22,772 bases of DNA from JANRKT01 sp033763355. Lineage in GTDB: Bacteria > Bacteroidota > Bacteroidia > Chitinophagales > Chitinophagaceae. The translations under genes and the position numbers were made by a program. A model generated the notes under the pieces. That model saw nothing but the letters and a program-made list of their open reading frames with translations. It had not been told where the DNA came from and did not search any database. The stretch spans positions 1 through 22,772 of the forward strand of contig JANRKT010000253.1 of NCBI GenBank assembly GCA_033763355.1. The letters run 5' to 3'. This document shows, piece after piece, positions 1-6,942 of this stretch (within the stretch, counting starts at the first letter, position 1; the number at the start of each line of letters is the position of its first letter).

Positions 1-35
1 AAAAGACAGGAAAGAGAGAAGCTGTTTACATAAAA

Positions 36-62
36 ATCAGGAAAAGATAACAATGGCCTGAT
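36..62 (-). terminator. Weak candidate terminator after the HTH/cupin regulator gene
   Basis: On the minus strand, ATCAGG (62-57) can pair with CCTGAT (41-36) and is followed by TTTTA (35-31). The loop is 15 nt and the stem only 6 bp, so this is a weak intrinsic terminator at best. It lies just beyond the stop codon at 71. The rest of bases 1-70 holds no gene I can recognise. Confidence 0.3.
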
Positions 63-70
63 CTTCGGTT

Positions 71-640
71 TCAGAAAAAATAAAAAATCAGCAGCAGAGC
101 TTTTCCCTGGCCTGCATTGCTGAGCCTGTGTTTTTTTCTGCCGTCAAAAAAAAGGGTATCGCCTTTTTGAAGGATCACTTTTTCTTTTTCTACCTGGTAT
201 TCTATTTTCCCTTCCAGCACATGTTTGCATTCCCAGGCATCGGTTGTGATCATCCTTTTCCGTTCAGCCTTGTTGTCAAGCGCAAGCAGGGCAACATCCA
301 CTGTTTGCGTATAAATATTGCGGGTAAATAAGCGTGTGTAATAAAAACCCTTGGCTGGTTCCTTTTCAAAGGGGGCGCCTTCGCCGGCCCTTATTATCAG
401 CATGCCATTGCCGGTATTCACTTCGTCCAGCCCGTCAAAAAAACCGGTAAGGTCCTGCCCAAGTGAATGTACTATGCTTAACAAAACAGGAAGCGAAGGA
501 ACGGTACGGTTATTTTCTACCTGGGAGATGAGTGCCTTGCTTACACCCGCTTTACCGGCAAGCTGGTCAAGCGTTATGTTTTTTTGCAGGCGCAGGTCTT
601 TGATGCGGCCGCCTATTAATAAAAGTAATTCTTCGCTCAT
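71..640 (-). CDS. XRE-family transcriptional regulator with C-terminal cupin domain
   Basis: This 189-residue protein should be a DNA-binding transcription factor that senses a small ligand. Residues about 10-65 form a lambda-repressor-type helix-turn-helix (IKDLRLQKNITLDQLAGKAG, then SKALISQVENNRTVPSLPVL), and the C-terminal half, about residues 95-189, has the pattern of a cupin barrel ending in KGDTLFFDGRKKHRL. This two-domain layout is the HTH_3 plus Cupin_2 family (SutR/PuuR type), whose members usually repress nearby catabolic or transport genes. The target and ligand cannot be read from the sequence, and the neighbouring gene is a lipoprotein in the same orientation. I chose the ATG at 640 because the slightly longer frame starts at TTG (649). 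No convincing promoter was found upstream. Confidence 0.88.
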   Translation of the reverse strand: MSEELLLLIGGRIKDLRLQKNITLDQLAGKAGVSKALISQVENNRTVPSLPVLLSIVHSLGQDLTGFFDGLDEVNTGNGMLIIRAGEGAPFEKEPAKGFYYTRLFTRNIYTQTVDVALLALDNKAERKRMITTDAWECKHVLEGKIEYQVEKEKVILQKGDTLFFDGRKKHRLSNAGQGKALLLIFYFF

Positions 641-778
641 AGCTGACAAGCTTACCGCAATTTAACCGATAAACTTTTTATTTATTGTTAAAGATGGGAA
701 TTAAGACCTGGTTAAATGCAAGATGTTTTAGAAAACACAACATGCAGAGAAAAACCTGTTTTGATATTTTAGACGCCT

Positions 779-800
779 GCGTTGGTGTCCTCACCAACGC
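779..800. repeat. Perfect palindrome, 9-bp arms with 4-nt loop
   Basis: The arms GCGTTGGTG (779-787) and CACCAACGC (792-800) are perfectly complementary around the loop TCCT. On the plus strand an AT-rich run with several T residues follows, but no plus-strand gene lies upstream that would need a terminator. The hairpin sits between the terminator of the lipoprotein gene and the regulator gene. It therefore looks more like a dispersed palindromic element or an operator than a terminator. Confidence 0.6.
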
Positions 801-830
801 TTTAATATATTTTAATGTCCAAGTGGTATT

Positions 831-861
831 AAACAAAAAACCGCTCCAGGATTGAAGCGGT
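831..861 (-). terminator. Rho-independent terminator of the small lipoprotein gene
   Basis: Read on the minus strand, ACCGCT (861-856) pairs with AGCGGT (845-840) and is followed by a T-rich tract (TTTTTTGTTT, 840-831). It lies about 150 bp beyond the stop of the lipoprotein gene in the correct orientation. The loop is 10 nt. Confidence 0.7.
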
Positions 862-1006
862 GGTTGCAAAAGATACTACTCTTTGCTTAAGGAACTATGA
901 ACTTGAGAAAATTTAATTCTAAAACAATGCTGCCGCAAAATACTATGCGCTGCATTCATCCCTTATTAAATTACTGTTACCAAAAAATTAATCGTTCTAT
1001 CGAAAT

Positions 1007-1531
1007 CTATTTTGTCACAACGGGTTCTTTTGATTTTGCTTTATTAGCTGACAACACCTGCTTTGTATTATTATCGAGGGAAAAATAATAGAAAGCGCCG
1101 TTCTTTATATAATATAGGTAGCAGCAACTGTCGCAGCGGGTTGAAAAATAAATGGTCTGCAGCGGGTCTTCATTCTGCCTGTTAAATAAATACATTTTCC
1201 CTTCAGACCGGCAATCGCGTACTTTATCCTGCTTAAAAAAAATCCTGTCCAGGTTGTGAAGTACAGGGTTGATCAGCGATGTATCTGCAGTTGAAAGCAC
1301 GGTAAAAAAACGGGTGTAGCGTTCCGGGTCGCCATAAGGGTCTTTGTAATAAAGTAACTGGACGCTGTCGGTTGCTTTAATAGCTGGTTCAACATCCAAA
1401 CCTTTTAAAAAATTCACACTGTCCGCTGATGCGGATGGCGCCTGCATTTTTTGTTTATCAGCTTCATTGCTGCAAGCTGTAAGCAGCGACAGGTAACATA
1501 ATACTGAAAAAAATATAACCGCTTTATTCAT
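1007..1531 (-). CDS. Small lipoprotein of unknown function
   Basis: The 174-residue product begins with a short basic-hydrophobic signal ending in the lipobox LTAC, with the lipidated Cys at residue 20, followed by a polar linker (SNEADKQK). It should therefore be anchored in the inner or outer membrane facing the periplasm. I do not recognise the mature domain. It contains four further cysteines, C107, C133, C136 and C137, the last three as CDSCC, which could form disulfides or bind metal. Aromatic residues are dense near the C-terminus (YLYYIKNGAFYYF). The gene stands alone, with terminators on both sides and its own promoter match. Function is unknown. Confidence 0.75.
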   Translation of the reverse strand: MNKAVIFFSVLCYLSLLTACSNEADKQKMQAPSASADSVNFLKGLDVEPAIKATDSVQLLYYKDPYGDPERYTRFFTVLSTADTSLINPVLHNLDRIFFKQDKVRDCRSEGKMYLFNRQNEDPLQTIYFSTRCDSCCYLYYIKNGAFYYFSLDNNTKQVLSANKAKSKEPVVTK

Positions 1532-1535
1532 GCTG

Positions 1536-1543
1536 CAAAATTA
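1536..1543 (-). promoter_or_regulatory. -7 element of the small lipoprotein gene
   Basis: On the minus strand the sequence TAATTTTG matches the Bacteroidota -7 consensus TAnnTTTG perfectly. It ends only 4 nt before the ATG at 1531, so transcription would start at or very close to the start codon. I see no clean -33 TTTG at the expected 19-21 nt spacing; the upstream DNA there is the terminator of the preceding operon. Confidence 0.5.
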
Positions 1544-1549
1544 CAAATG

Positions 1550-1578
1550 AAAAACCCCGATAAGTTACCGGGGTTTTT
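1550..1578 (-). terminator. Intrinsic terminator of the TonB receptor-lipoprotein operon
   Basis: CCCCG (1555-1559) and CGGGG (1569-1573) form a GC-rich stem around a 9-nt loop, flanked by five A and six T residues, so it can work in both directions. It lies 20 bp beyond the stop codon at 1599 of the beta-helix lipoprotein gene, which fits termination of that operon. It is also immediately upstream of the next gene's promoter. Confidence 0.85.
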
Positions 1579-1598
1579 TATTATATCAACTGATATTT

Positions 1599-2972
1599 TT
1601 AATAGGCTTTGTTCTGCGGGTCCCAGTTGGTCCAGCTGGCTGTCCAGTTGCTTGTACCCATAGCGCCGCGGTAAGTGGTGCTGGTAAAGAAAGCGTTCAT
1701 ACCTGTAAAACTTGAACCGCTTAAAGCCGGAGAACCGGTTTTGGGCAGAAAGTTAGGAGCGGTGGAATAGAAGGGGCTCTCTAACTGAATTGCAGCAGCG
1801 TCTGTATAAGTAATACAACCCTCACTTTCAGCTTTGGCCTTCAACTGAGTTGCAGTTGCTATTGCAGTGTTACCTGACCTATAGGGGTTAGAATTTGCAT
1901 GAACGAGGTTATTCTTAAATTCAGAAGTATTATTTACATAATAACTGTTGATTGTTGCATCAGATTCCACAGAAAACCCTGCATCCGGATGACCCATTAG
2001 AATTGAATTTCGTATAACAAATTGAGTAGCCCTGCGCCATCTGTTGGAATAATTATGGTTTCCTGCTGTTCCGGTTGCATTGTTAGGGCCAACAAATGTG
2101 AAATTACTTAATTGTGGTCTTGTAAAAGGAGTGGCTGCTGTACCTGTTCCGTCATTGTCACATTCAACACCATTGCCGGCATCTCCGCCATCAACAAAAT
2201 CCGGTTTACGCATTGCAATACCAAATTGTATTTTACCAATATATCCAAAGTCAAAATCAAAATCGTCATCCGCTGTAGCAAATGCAATAAGGTTTTTGGC
2301 ATTTACTGTACCGCCAAAAAATTCGTAAGCATCATCATTACCAAAAGATACCTGCACATTTTCAATAGTTGTGCCTGAACCAACGCCGCCTAATGTAAGC
2401 CCGTTTATTTCAGATCCCGGTTCTGCAGCAATACCCGCAAACTCAATGCGCACATAACGCAGGATGCCGCTTTCATCATTGGGGTCGCTGCCCCCATATT
2501 TACGGCCCACACCGCCTTCAACAGTCGGTGCCGGATCCAGAGAACGGTTAGTGGGAGCCTTACCTAAAAGAATAATTCCGCCCCAGTCTCCGGGTGTTCT
2601 CTGGTTAACTGCCTTACCACTGGTAAAAACAATGGGGTCTGTTGCCCTGCCATCAGCAATAAGCTTGGCGCCGCGTTCTATTATCAGCGCTCCCTTTTCT
2701 GTTACATCACTTACAATGGTGCTTCCTGCCCCAACAGTAAGTGTATTGCCTTCTGTAAAATACACATATCCCTTCAGGGTGTATTTTCCTTTGGGCAGGC
2801 TTACGCTTTTATTATAAATGCCCTGTAAAACTCCTCCGTTACAAAGCGGGTCCTGGGCATCGGTGCAACCGCCTCCGCCACCCTGGTTGATTTCTTCGTT
2901 AAAGTTTACCTTAACGCAGGAACTCACTGCGATCAGGGATGCTGCCATAGCTCCAAAAAGCATTTTTTTCAT
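1599..2972 (-). CDS. Right-handed beta-helix surface lipoprotein paired with a TonB receptor
   Basis: The 457-residue product has a signal peptide ending in the lipobox VSSC (Cys 19), then a short linker containing five glycines (31-35) and two cysteines (36 and 44). The mature protein shows a repeating beta-strand pattern typical of a parallel beta-helix, with the motifs WGGIILLGKAP, YGGSDPNDESG, LRYVRIEFAG and NGLTLGGVGSGTTIENV. These define a family common next to TonB-dependent receptors in Bacteroidota, where it is often labelled hypothetical or, misleadingly, multidrug transporter. Asp-rich turns (DDDFDFDFG, CDNDGTG) may bind calcium. The gene starts 28 bp after the receptor stop, so the two are probably co-transcribed, and the protein is likely a surface ligand-binding partner of the receptor. 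I chose the ATG at 2972; the longer frame starts at TTG. The ligand is unknown. Confidence 0.82.
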   Translation of the reverse strand: MKKMLFGAMAASLIAVSSCVKVNFNEEINQGGGGGCTDAQDPLCNGGVLQGIYNKSVSLPKGKYTLKGYVYFTEGNTLTVGAGSTIVSDVTEKGALIIERGAKLIADGRATDPIVFTSGKAVNQRTPGDWGGIILLGKAPTNRSLDPAPTVEGGVGRKYGGSDPNDESGILRYVRIEFAGIAAEPGSEINGLTLGGVGSGTTIENVQVSFGNDDAYEFFGGTVNAKNLIAFATADDDFDFDFGYIGKIQFGIAMRKPDFVDGGDAGNGVECDNDGTGTAATPFTRPQLSNFTFVGPNNATGTAGNHNYSNRWRRATQFVIRNSILMGHPDAGFSVESDATINSYYVNNTSEFKNNLVHANSNPYRSGNTAIATATQLKAKAESEGCITYTDAAAIQLESPFYSTAPNFLPKTGSPALSGSSFTGMNAFFTSTTYRGAMGTSNWTASWTNWDPQNKAY

Positions 2973-3000
2973 ATACAATTTGATTTTGACTTTTTATTTT

Positions 3001-5823
3001 TTATTTCTTTTTTCCGATGTTGAAATCATAAGTAAACCCGATAGTAAATGTGGTGCCGGGTTTATAGGCATTGAACAGCCTGTCGGTACCTTCATTAAAA
3101 GCTTTTTGGCTGTTTACATTTTCATAGAAATAATAATCGTTGTTGAATATATCTGCAACAGTAAACCTCAGCTCACCGCGTTTATTCAGTATCTTTTTTG
3201 ATACCTGGAAATCCAGTTGGTCCCGGGGACGTTCATAAACACTGGGGAAATCATCATTGCCCACAAGCGACAGGCGCTGGCCGATGCGGTTGTACAACAG
3301 GGAACCGCCCCATACAGTACTCTTGCTGGTAAATTGCAAACCTGCATTAATAAGGTATGGCGACTGGCCCTGCAAAGGCCGGTCGGCTTTTACCTGTTTC
3401 CCGCCTCCCGAACCAAGATCGTTAAAGGTTACTTCAGAAAAGAGATAAGTGAAGTTGGCAAACAAACTCAGGTCTTCAAGTGATTTGCCAATGAAAGCAA
3501 GGCTCTTCCTGATTTCAGCTTCAAAACCCAGCGTGGTGGCGCTTGAAGCATTCTGGTAAAAATAACGGCGGCTGTCTGCATTACTGCTGGGGTCAAGCCT
3601 GAATTCAATAGGCTCATCAAATGATTTATAAAAAGCCGCAAGTGTTATGGCTTCCCCCGCTTTGGGATAAAATTCATACCGAAGGTCAAAATTCAATATT
3701 GCTGAACGGCGCAAGCCTGTGTCGCCTTTTACACCATAGTTCTGCTCATAATCAAAAAATGCAAACTCTGCAATCTCACGGAATTCAGGGCGGGCAACAG
3801 TCCTGCTTCCTGAAATACGCAGGTTGTTTTTGCTGTTAAACGAATACACCACATTCAGCGAAGGGAGCACATCCCATTTTTCTGTGAGTTTTGATTTCCT
3901 GTCGCCGGTCTGGTCCCTTGCTGTAAGCAATTGCTGGAAATTCTCCACACGTACACCCCATATTACCCTGAAGTCATTAAACTTGTTATCCAGCATGGCA
4001 TACCCGGCATTGAGTGCGGATACACCAAAATATTTATCGCTGTTATTGGTGAACTCTTCCAGTACAAATCCTTTTTCATTGATGTTGTCAGATAAAAAAA
4101 CTGTTTCAACCGGTTTTCTTCCGTTTGCCACCTCAAACTGGCTGCTGGCAGGAATGTAACGGAAAATGCGGCTTTTGAAATCACGTATGCGGATAAGGGT
4201 GGAACCTCCTAATTTCAGGTTCTGCTTTTCATCGCCGCCCCATTTCATGGGTATGCTCAATTGACCACCGCCACCAAAACTGTAATCCTTCAGGTCGCTG
4301 TAAAACCTTCTTGTATCGTCAGGGTCAATCTCGAAAGGCTCAGTGGTATTGATACTGCGTGCATACAATGCAGTACGCAGGTCCGGCTGCTTTTTCCAGT
4401 TATAGCCTGCATTGCCGTTCCACTTTAGTTTGATGCCGCTTTTGGTAAGCTGGTGTTCGCCTTCAAGCTGGCCGCTGTAAAGTGAACGCTGGTTGAGATA
4501 AGAAGAATAGAACAACAGGTCATTCAGGCGGTTTGTGTTAAACCCTGTACGTGTATAATAATTATCGTCGAATAACTGGTTGAATAAATTCTTAAAAGAA
4601 ATCTTATGCTTCCCTTTCACAAAAGTAAAATTGGCAATTGCCCCTGCATTGGTTTGGTACCTGTTCTGGGCATCTGTCAACTGAAAAATAGGTGACCCGT
4701 CGTTTTCATATAAACCTCTCCGGACATTGTACTTAAGCATTGCATTGCGGTAGTTTACCGCTAAGATAGCCCCCCATGTTGCATCTCTTTTTGTTTTCCA
4801 TGATTTGCCAAAAGTGAGGCTGTATGTTTGAATAGGAGCAGCATTGCCGCCGGAAACCGGTTTATAAGCGCCACCGCTGAAAAGACGGCTTAGTTCCAGT
4901 TGTTCCTGCAAACCTCCCGGTTTAAGGGAAAGCGCCCTGTAGTCCTGCGCCCTTTCGGGAAAACCATTGGGAATATCCCGTGCTCCATCGTCAAAACCCA
5001 GCCAGTCTAATCCGTTTCTTTCATTGCTGGTAAACTTTTTAAATGTTGCCTGGGTATTGTAACCAAGGCTTACACCAACAGTAAGTACATCTCTCGATGG
5101 AATATCTTTTGTATTAACCTGAACAAGGCCCCCGGCAAATTCTCCGGGCAGGTCAGGCGTTGCAGTTTTATTGATGACAATATTATCTATAAGTGCAGCG
5201 GGAAATACATCAAAAGAAAATGCTTTTTTATCTGGCTCGCTGCTGGGCAGTAGCGCACTGTTGAGCATAGCGGCATTGTACCTGTCGCTCAGGCCGCGTA
5301 CAACAACAAACTTATTATCCTGTATAGAAGCGCCGCTTACCCTTTTTAAAACTTCGCCGGTGTTTTTATCCGGTGTCCTTCTTATAAAGTCTGCAGCAAT
5401 ACCGCTGGAAACAGAAGCGCTGTTGCGCTGAAAGTTGATGAGCGCAGTGGTATTTTCTTTTCTTACAGTTGTTCTTATCACCACCTGCTGAAGTGTATTT
5501 TTTTCATCGGCTTCCATTACAAGCTCAATTTCATTCTGCACATCATTGCCCGGCCTCACTTCAACATCATCTATCACTTTTGTTTTATACCCTACGCTTG
5601 TTATAGTGAGTGTATATTTTTTCCCGGTTTCAAGAACAATGCTGAAACGGCCTTCAACATTGGCGGCAATTGTACGGTTCAATCCTTCAATCCTGACAGA
5701 TGCATTGGGTACTACTTCATTTCTTGAATTGGTTATTTTACCATTGAGGGTTGATGTTGTCTGGGCATTGGCAATTGCAGTAAGAAATATCCCGGCAAGA
5801 ACGGCGAGTAGTATTTTGCGCAT
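3001..5823 (-). CDS. TonB-dependent outer-membrane receptor with carboxypeptidase-like N-terminal domain
   Basis: This 940-residue protein should be a 22-strand outer-membrane channel energised by TonB-ExbBD. The signal peptide ends at ANA|Q (residue 20). Residues about 22-95 form a carboxypeptidase-regulatory-like beta-sandwich (STLNGKITN, then TLTITSVGYKTK), which is usual in Bacteroidota receptors. The plug domain follows, about residues 140-245 (TGEVLKRVSGASIQD, VVVRGLSDRYNAAMLN, PGEFAGGLVQVNTKD). The rest is aromatic-rich barrel ending in FTIGFTYDFNIGKKK. It is not a classical SusC, because no susD gene follows; the partner is the beta-helix lipoprotein 28 bp downstream. The gene is divergent from the DUF47-PiT phosphate operon, and its promoter region carries phased TGTTAAC repeats, so phosphate-responsive control is possible. 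The substrate is not visible in the sequence. Confidence 0.92.
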   Translation of the reverse strand: MRKILLAVLAGIFLTAIANAQTTSTLNGKITNSRNEVVPNASVRIEGLNRTIAANVEGRFSIVLETGKKYTLTITSVGYKTKVIDDVEVRPGNDVQNEIELVMEADEKNTLQQVVIRTTVRKENTTALINFQRNSASVSSGIAADFIRRTPDKNTGEVLKRVSGASIQDNKFVVVRGLSDRYNAAMLNSALLPSSEPDKKAFSFDVFPAALIDNIVINKTATPDLPGEFAGGLVQVNTKDIPSRDVLTVGVSLGYNTQATFKKFTSNERNGLDWLGFDDGARDIPNGFPERAQDYRALSLKPGGLQEQLELSRLFSGGAYKPVSGGNAAPIQTYSLTFGKSWKTKRDATWGAILAVNYRNAMLKYNVRRGLYENDGSPIFQLTDAQNRYQTNAGAIANFTFVKGKHKISFKNLFNQLFDDNYYTRTGFNTNRLNDLLFYSSYLNQRSLYSGQLEGEHQLTKSGIKLKWNGNAGYNWKKQPDLRTALYARSINTTEPFEIDPDDTRRFYSDLKDYSFGGGGQLSIPMKWGGDEKQNLKLGGSTLIRIRDFKSRIFRYIPASSQFEVANGRKPVETVFLSDNINEKGFVLEEFTNNSDKYFGVSALNAGYAMLDNKFNDFRVIWGVRVENFQQLLTARDQTGDRKSKLTEKWDVLPSLNVVYSFNSKNNLRISGSRTVARPEFREIAEFAFFDYEQNYGVKGDTGLRRSAILNFDLRYEFYPKAGEAITLAAFYKSFDEPIEFRLDPSSNADSRRYFYQNASSATTLGFEAEIRKSLAFIGKSLEDLSLFANFTYLFSEVTFNDLGSGGGKQVKADRPLQGQSPYLINAGLQFTSKSTVWGGSLLYNRIGQRLSLVGNDDFPSVYERPRDQLDFQVSKKILNKRGELRFTVADIFNNDYYFYENVNSQKAFNEGTDRLFNAYKPGTTFTIGFTYDFNIGKKK

Positions 5824-5842
5824 ACAAATGTTAAATGTCCGG

Positions 5843-5850
5843 CAAAAGTA
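5843..5850 (-). promoter_or_regulatory. -7 element of the TonB receptor operon
   Basis: The minus strand reads TACTTTTG, a perfect match to the Bacteroidota -7 consensus TAnnTTTG, ending 19 nt before the ATG at 5823. There is no TTTG at the expected -33 position. Instead the first TGTTAAC unit of the repeat array begins exactly 20 nt upstream, as expected for an activator-dependent promoter. Confidence 0.6.
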
Positions 5851-5870
5851 TCCGCAGAGATTGAAAGAAG

Positions 5871-5921
5871 TGTTAACGCAGGATTACCTGAATGTTAACT
5901 GTATGTGTCCTTAATGTTAAC
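5871..5921 (-). promoter_or_regulatory. Candidate Pho-box-like array: three TGTTAAC units at 22-bp spacing
   Basis: TGTTAAC occurs at 5871-5877, 5893-5899 and 5915-5921, exactly 22 bp (about two DNA turns) apart. The half-step positions hold degenerate copies, GATTACC at 5882-5888 and TGTGTCC at 5904-5910, each matching 4 of 7 bases, so the array can be read as five units at 11-bp steps. On the minus strand the unit reads GTTAACA. PhoP of Bacillus binds TTAACA-like repeats, and PhoB binds 7-bp repeats, both on 11-bp steps. The array abuts the -33 region of the TonB receptor promoter. Binding by a PhoB-type regulator is inference. Confidence 0.55.
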
Positions 5922-6061
5922 GTTCATTAGAAACAGATGTATATTAATTCTGCATTATTGCTTAGTGTGTGAGTTATAATTTTTTGCATATAAAACAGGG
6001 AATAACAGCTTTTCTTTTTGATATTGTCGCGTTAAAGGTGATTGAATGAAAAATGCTTAAA

Positions 6062-6112
6062 TGTAAAATAAACATAACGTGTTTCTACCCCCAATGTTAA
6101 GAAATTATTAAC
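6062..6112 (+). promoter_or_regulatory. Second Pho-box-like set upstream of the DUF47-PiT operon
   Basis: TGTTAAG (6095-6101) and TATTAAC (6106-6112) are 11 bp apart, and each differs by one base from the TGTTAAC unit seen on the receptor side. A weaker copy, TGTAAAA (6062-6068), lies 33 bp further upstream, on the same 11-bp phase. The nearest unit ends 35 bp before the -7 element, further away than on the receptor side, so the match here is less convincing. Confidence 0.4.
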
Positions 6113-6147
6113 TATGGCCTTTTGCACCTGCCGCCATGCTATAATTC

Positions 6148-6155
6148 TAATTTTG
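6148..6155 (+). promoter_or_regulatory. -7 element of the DUF47-PiT operon
   Basis: TAATTTTG matches TAnnTTTG perfectly and ends 13 nt before the ATG at 6169. A TTTG at 6121-6124 could be the -33 element, although the 23-nt spacer is slightly longer than the usual 19-21. Confidence 0.55.
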
Positions 6156-6168
6156 CCAAAAATTTGAT

Positions 6169-6816
6169 ATGGCCTTTAATACTTTCCTGAAGATTTTTTT
6201 GCCTAAGGACAGGGTATTTTATTCTCTTTTTGAAGAAGTGGCGGAAAAAGTACTGGAGATGGCAAAACTGCTGAAGGAAGTGGTAAACGAGCCCGACTTT
6301 GATAAACGCGGCCATATTATTTCTCAGATAGAAGACCTTGAACATAAAAATGATGAACTTACCCACCGCATATTTACCGAGCTGGGCAGAAATTTTATAA
6401 CCCCTTTCGACAGAGAAGACATACATTACCTGGCCAGCGCTTTGGATGATATTGCTGATTATATTTTTGCATCCGCTAAAAAAATAAATTTTTACAGGAT
6501 CAACCCTAATGATCATGGCCTGCACAAATTTGCCGATCTGATAGAACAAAGCAGTGAGCAGGTGAGAAACGCCGTAAGGGAAATAAGGAACATGAAAAAC
6601 CTCCGGCAAATCACCGAATCACTGGTCAAAATAAACAGCATAGAAAACCAGGCCGATGATATATTTGACATGAGCATTGAAAGGCTGTTTGCTGAAGAGC
6701 AGGATGCCAAAGCAGTAATAAAAATGAGGGAGATATACCAGGTAATGGAAATAGCTACCGATAAGTGTGAAGATGCGGGCAATGTAATTGAATCAATAAT
6801 TGTTAAGTACGCCTGA
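6169..6816 (+). CDS. DUF47/PhoU-like protein, partner of the PiT phosphate transporter
   Basis: The 215-residue protein is all-helical and belongs to the DUF47 (PhoU_div, TIGR00153) family of cytoplasmic proteins that accompany and probably regulate PiT-type phosphate permeases. Characteristic acidic helices that bind metal in PhoU-like folds are visible (EDLEHKNDELTHRIFTEL at about residues 45-62, ASALDDIADYIFASAKK at about 88-104), as is the second-half repeat SIENQADDIFDMSIERLF. The length matches the family. It lies 126 bp upstream of the PiT gene on the same strand, the usual order, and the pair is probably one operon. Residues near the start (FLKIFLPKDRVFYSLFEEVAE) are typical of this family, supporting the ATG at 6169. 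Confidence 0.9.
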   Translation: MAFNTFLKIFLPKDRVFYSLFEEVAEKVLEMAKLLKEVVNEPDFDKRGHIISQIEDLEHKNDELTHRIFTELGRNFITPFDREDIHYLASALDDIADYIFASAKKINFYRINPNDHGLHKFADLIEQSSEQVRNAVREIRNMKNLRQITESLVKINSIENQADDIFDMSIERLFAEEQDAKAVIKMREIYQVMEIATDKCEDAGNVIESIIVKYA

Positions 6817-6819
6817 ACC

Positions 6820-6937
6820 AATTTGAAAATTTGAAAATGTAACAATATGAAAACAGGCCCCGGAGGGCAAATCATTTCAGTTTGAACATCTTTATACCCG
6901 GCTTTCAAATTTTCAAATCATCAAATTTTCAAATTTT
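6820..6937. repeat. AT-rich inverted and direct repeats between DUF47 and PiT genes
   Basis: AATTTGAAAATTTG (6820-6833) is exactly complementary to CAAATTTTCAAATT (6922-6935). A further copy, CAAATTTTCAAAT, occurs at 6906-6918. The arms could bring the two ends of the 126-bp spacer together in the mRNA, just in front of the PiT start codon at 6943. The middle holds the GC-rich stretch GGCCCCGGAGGGC (6856-6868). Confidence 0.6.
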
Positions 6938-6942
6938 AGTAA

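Larger units (their letters stand above)
641..1006. other. Gene-free stretch holding two hairpins
   Basis: No supported gene lies between the regulator and the small lipoprotein gene. The stretch contains a clear minus-strand terminator for the lipoprotein gene (840-861) and a perfect 9-bp-stem palindrome (779-800). It must also contain the regulator's promoter. Near the regulator start, on the minus strand, there is only an imperfect TTAAATTG, so I do not call it. Short open frames on both strands (678-869 minus, 897-1088 plus) have no recognisable features and run through the hairpins. Confidence 0.6.
5824..6168. other. Divergent promoter region between TonB receptor and DUF47-PiT operons
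   Basis: This 345-bp AT-rich gap carries no gene. It holds a -7 element and a phased TGTTAAC array for the minus-strand receptor operon, and a second TGTTAAG/TATTAAC pair and a -7 element for the plus-strand phosphate operon. The centre (about 5930-6060) shows nothing further that I can name, apart from AT-rich tracts. Confidence 0.7.

Noticed and set aside
678..869. 63-codon open frame on the minus strand
   Set aside because: It runs through a terminator and a palindrome, has no recognisable features, and its composition looks non-coding.
897..1088. 63-codon open frame on the plus strand
   Set aside because: It overlaps the end of the lipoprotein gene on the other strand and shows no domain, signal or promoter.
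2080..2378. Open frames on the plus strand and a shifted minus-strand frame inside the beta-helix lipoprotein gene
   Set aside because: They are shadows of a well-supported coding sequence. The single frame of the lipoprotein is intact, so there is no frameshift.
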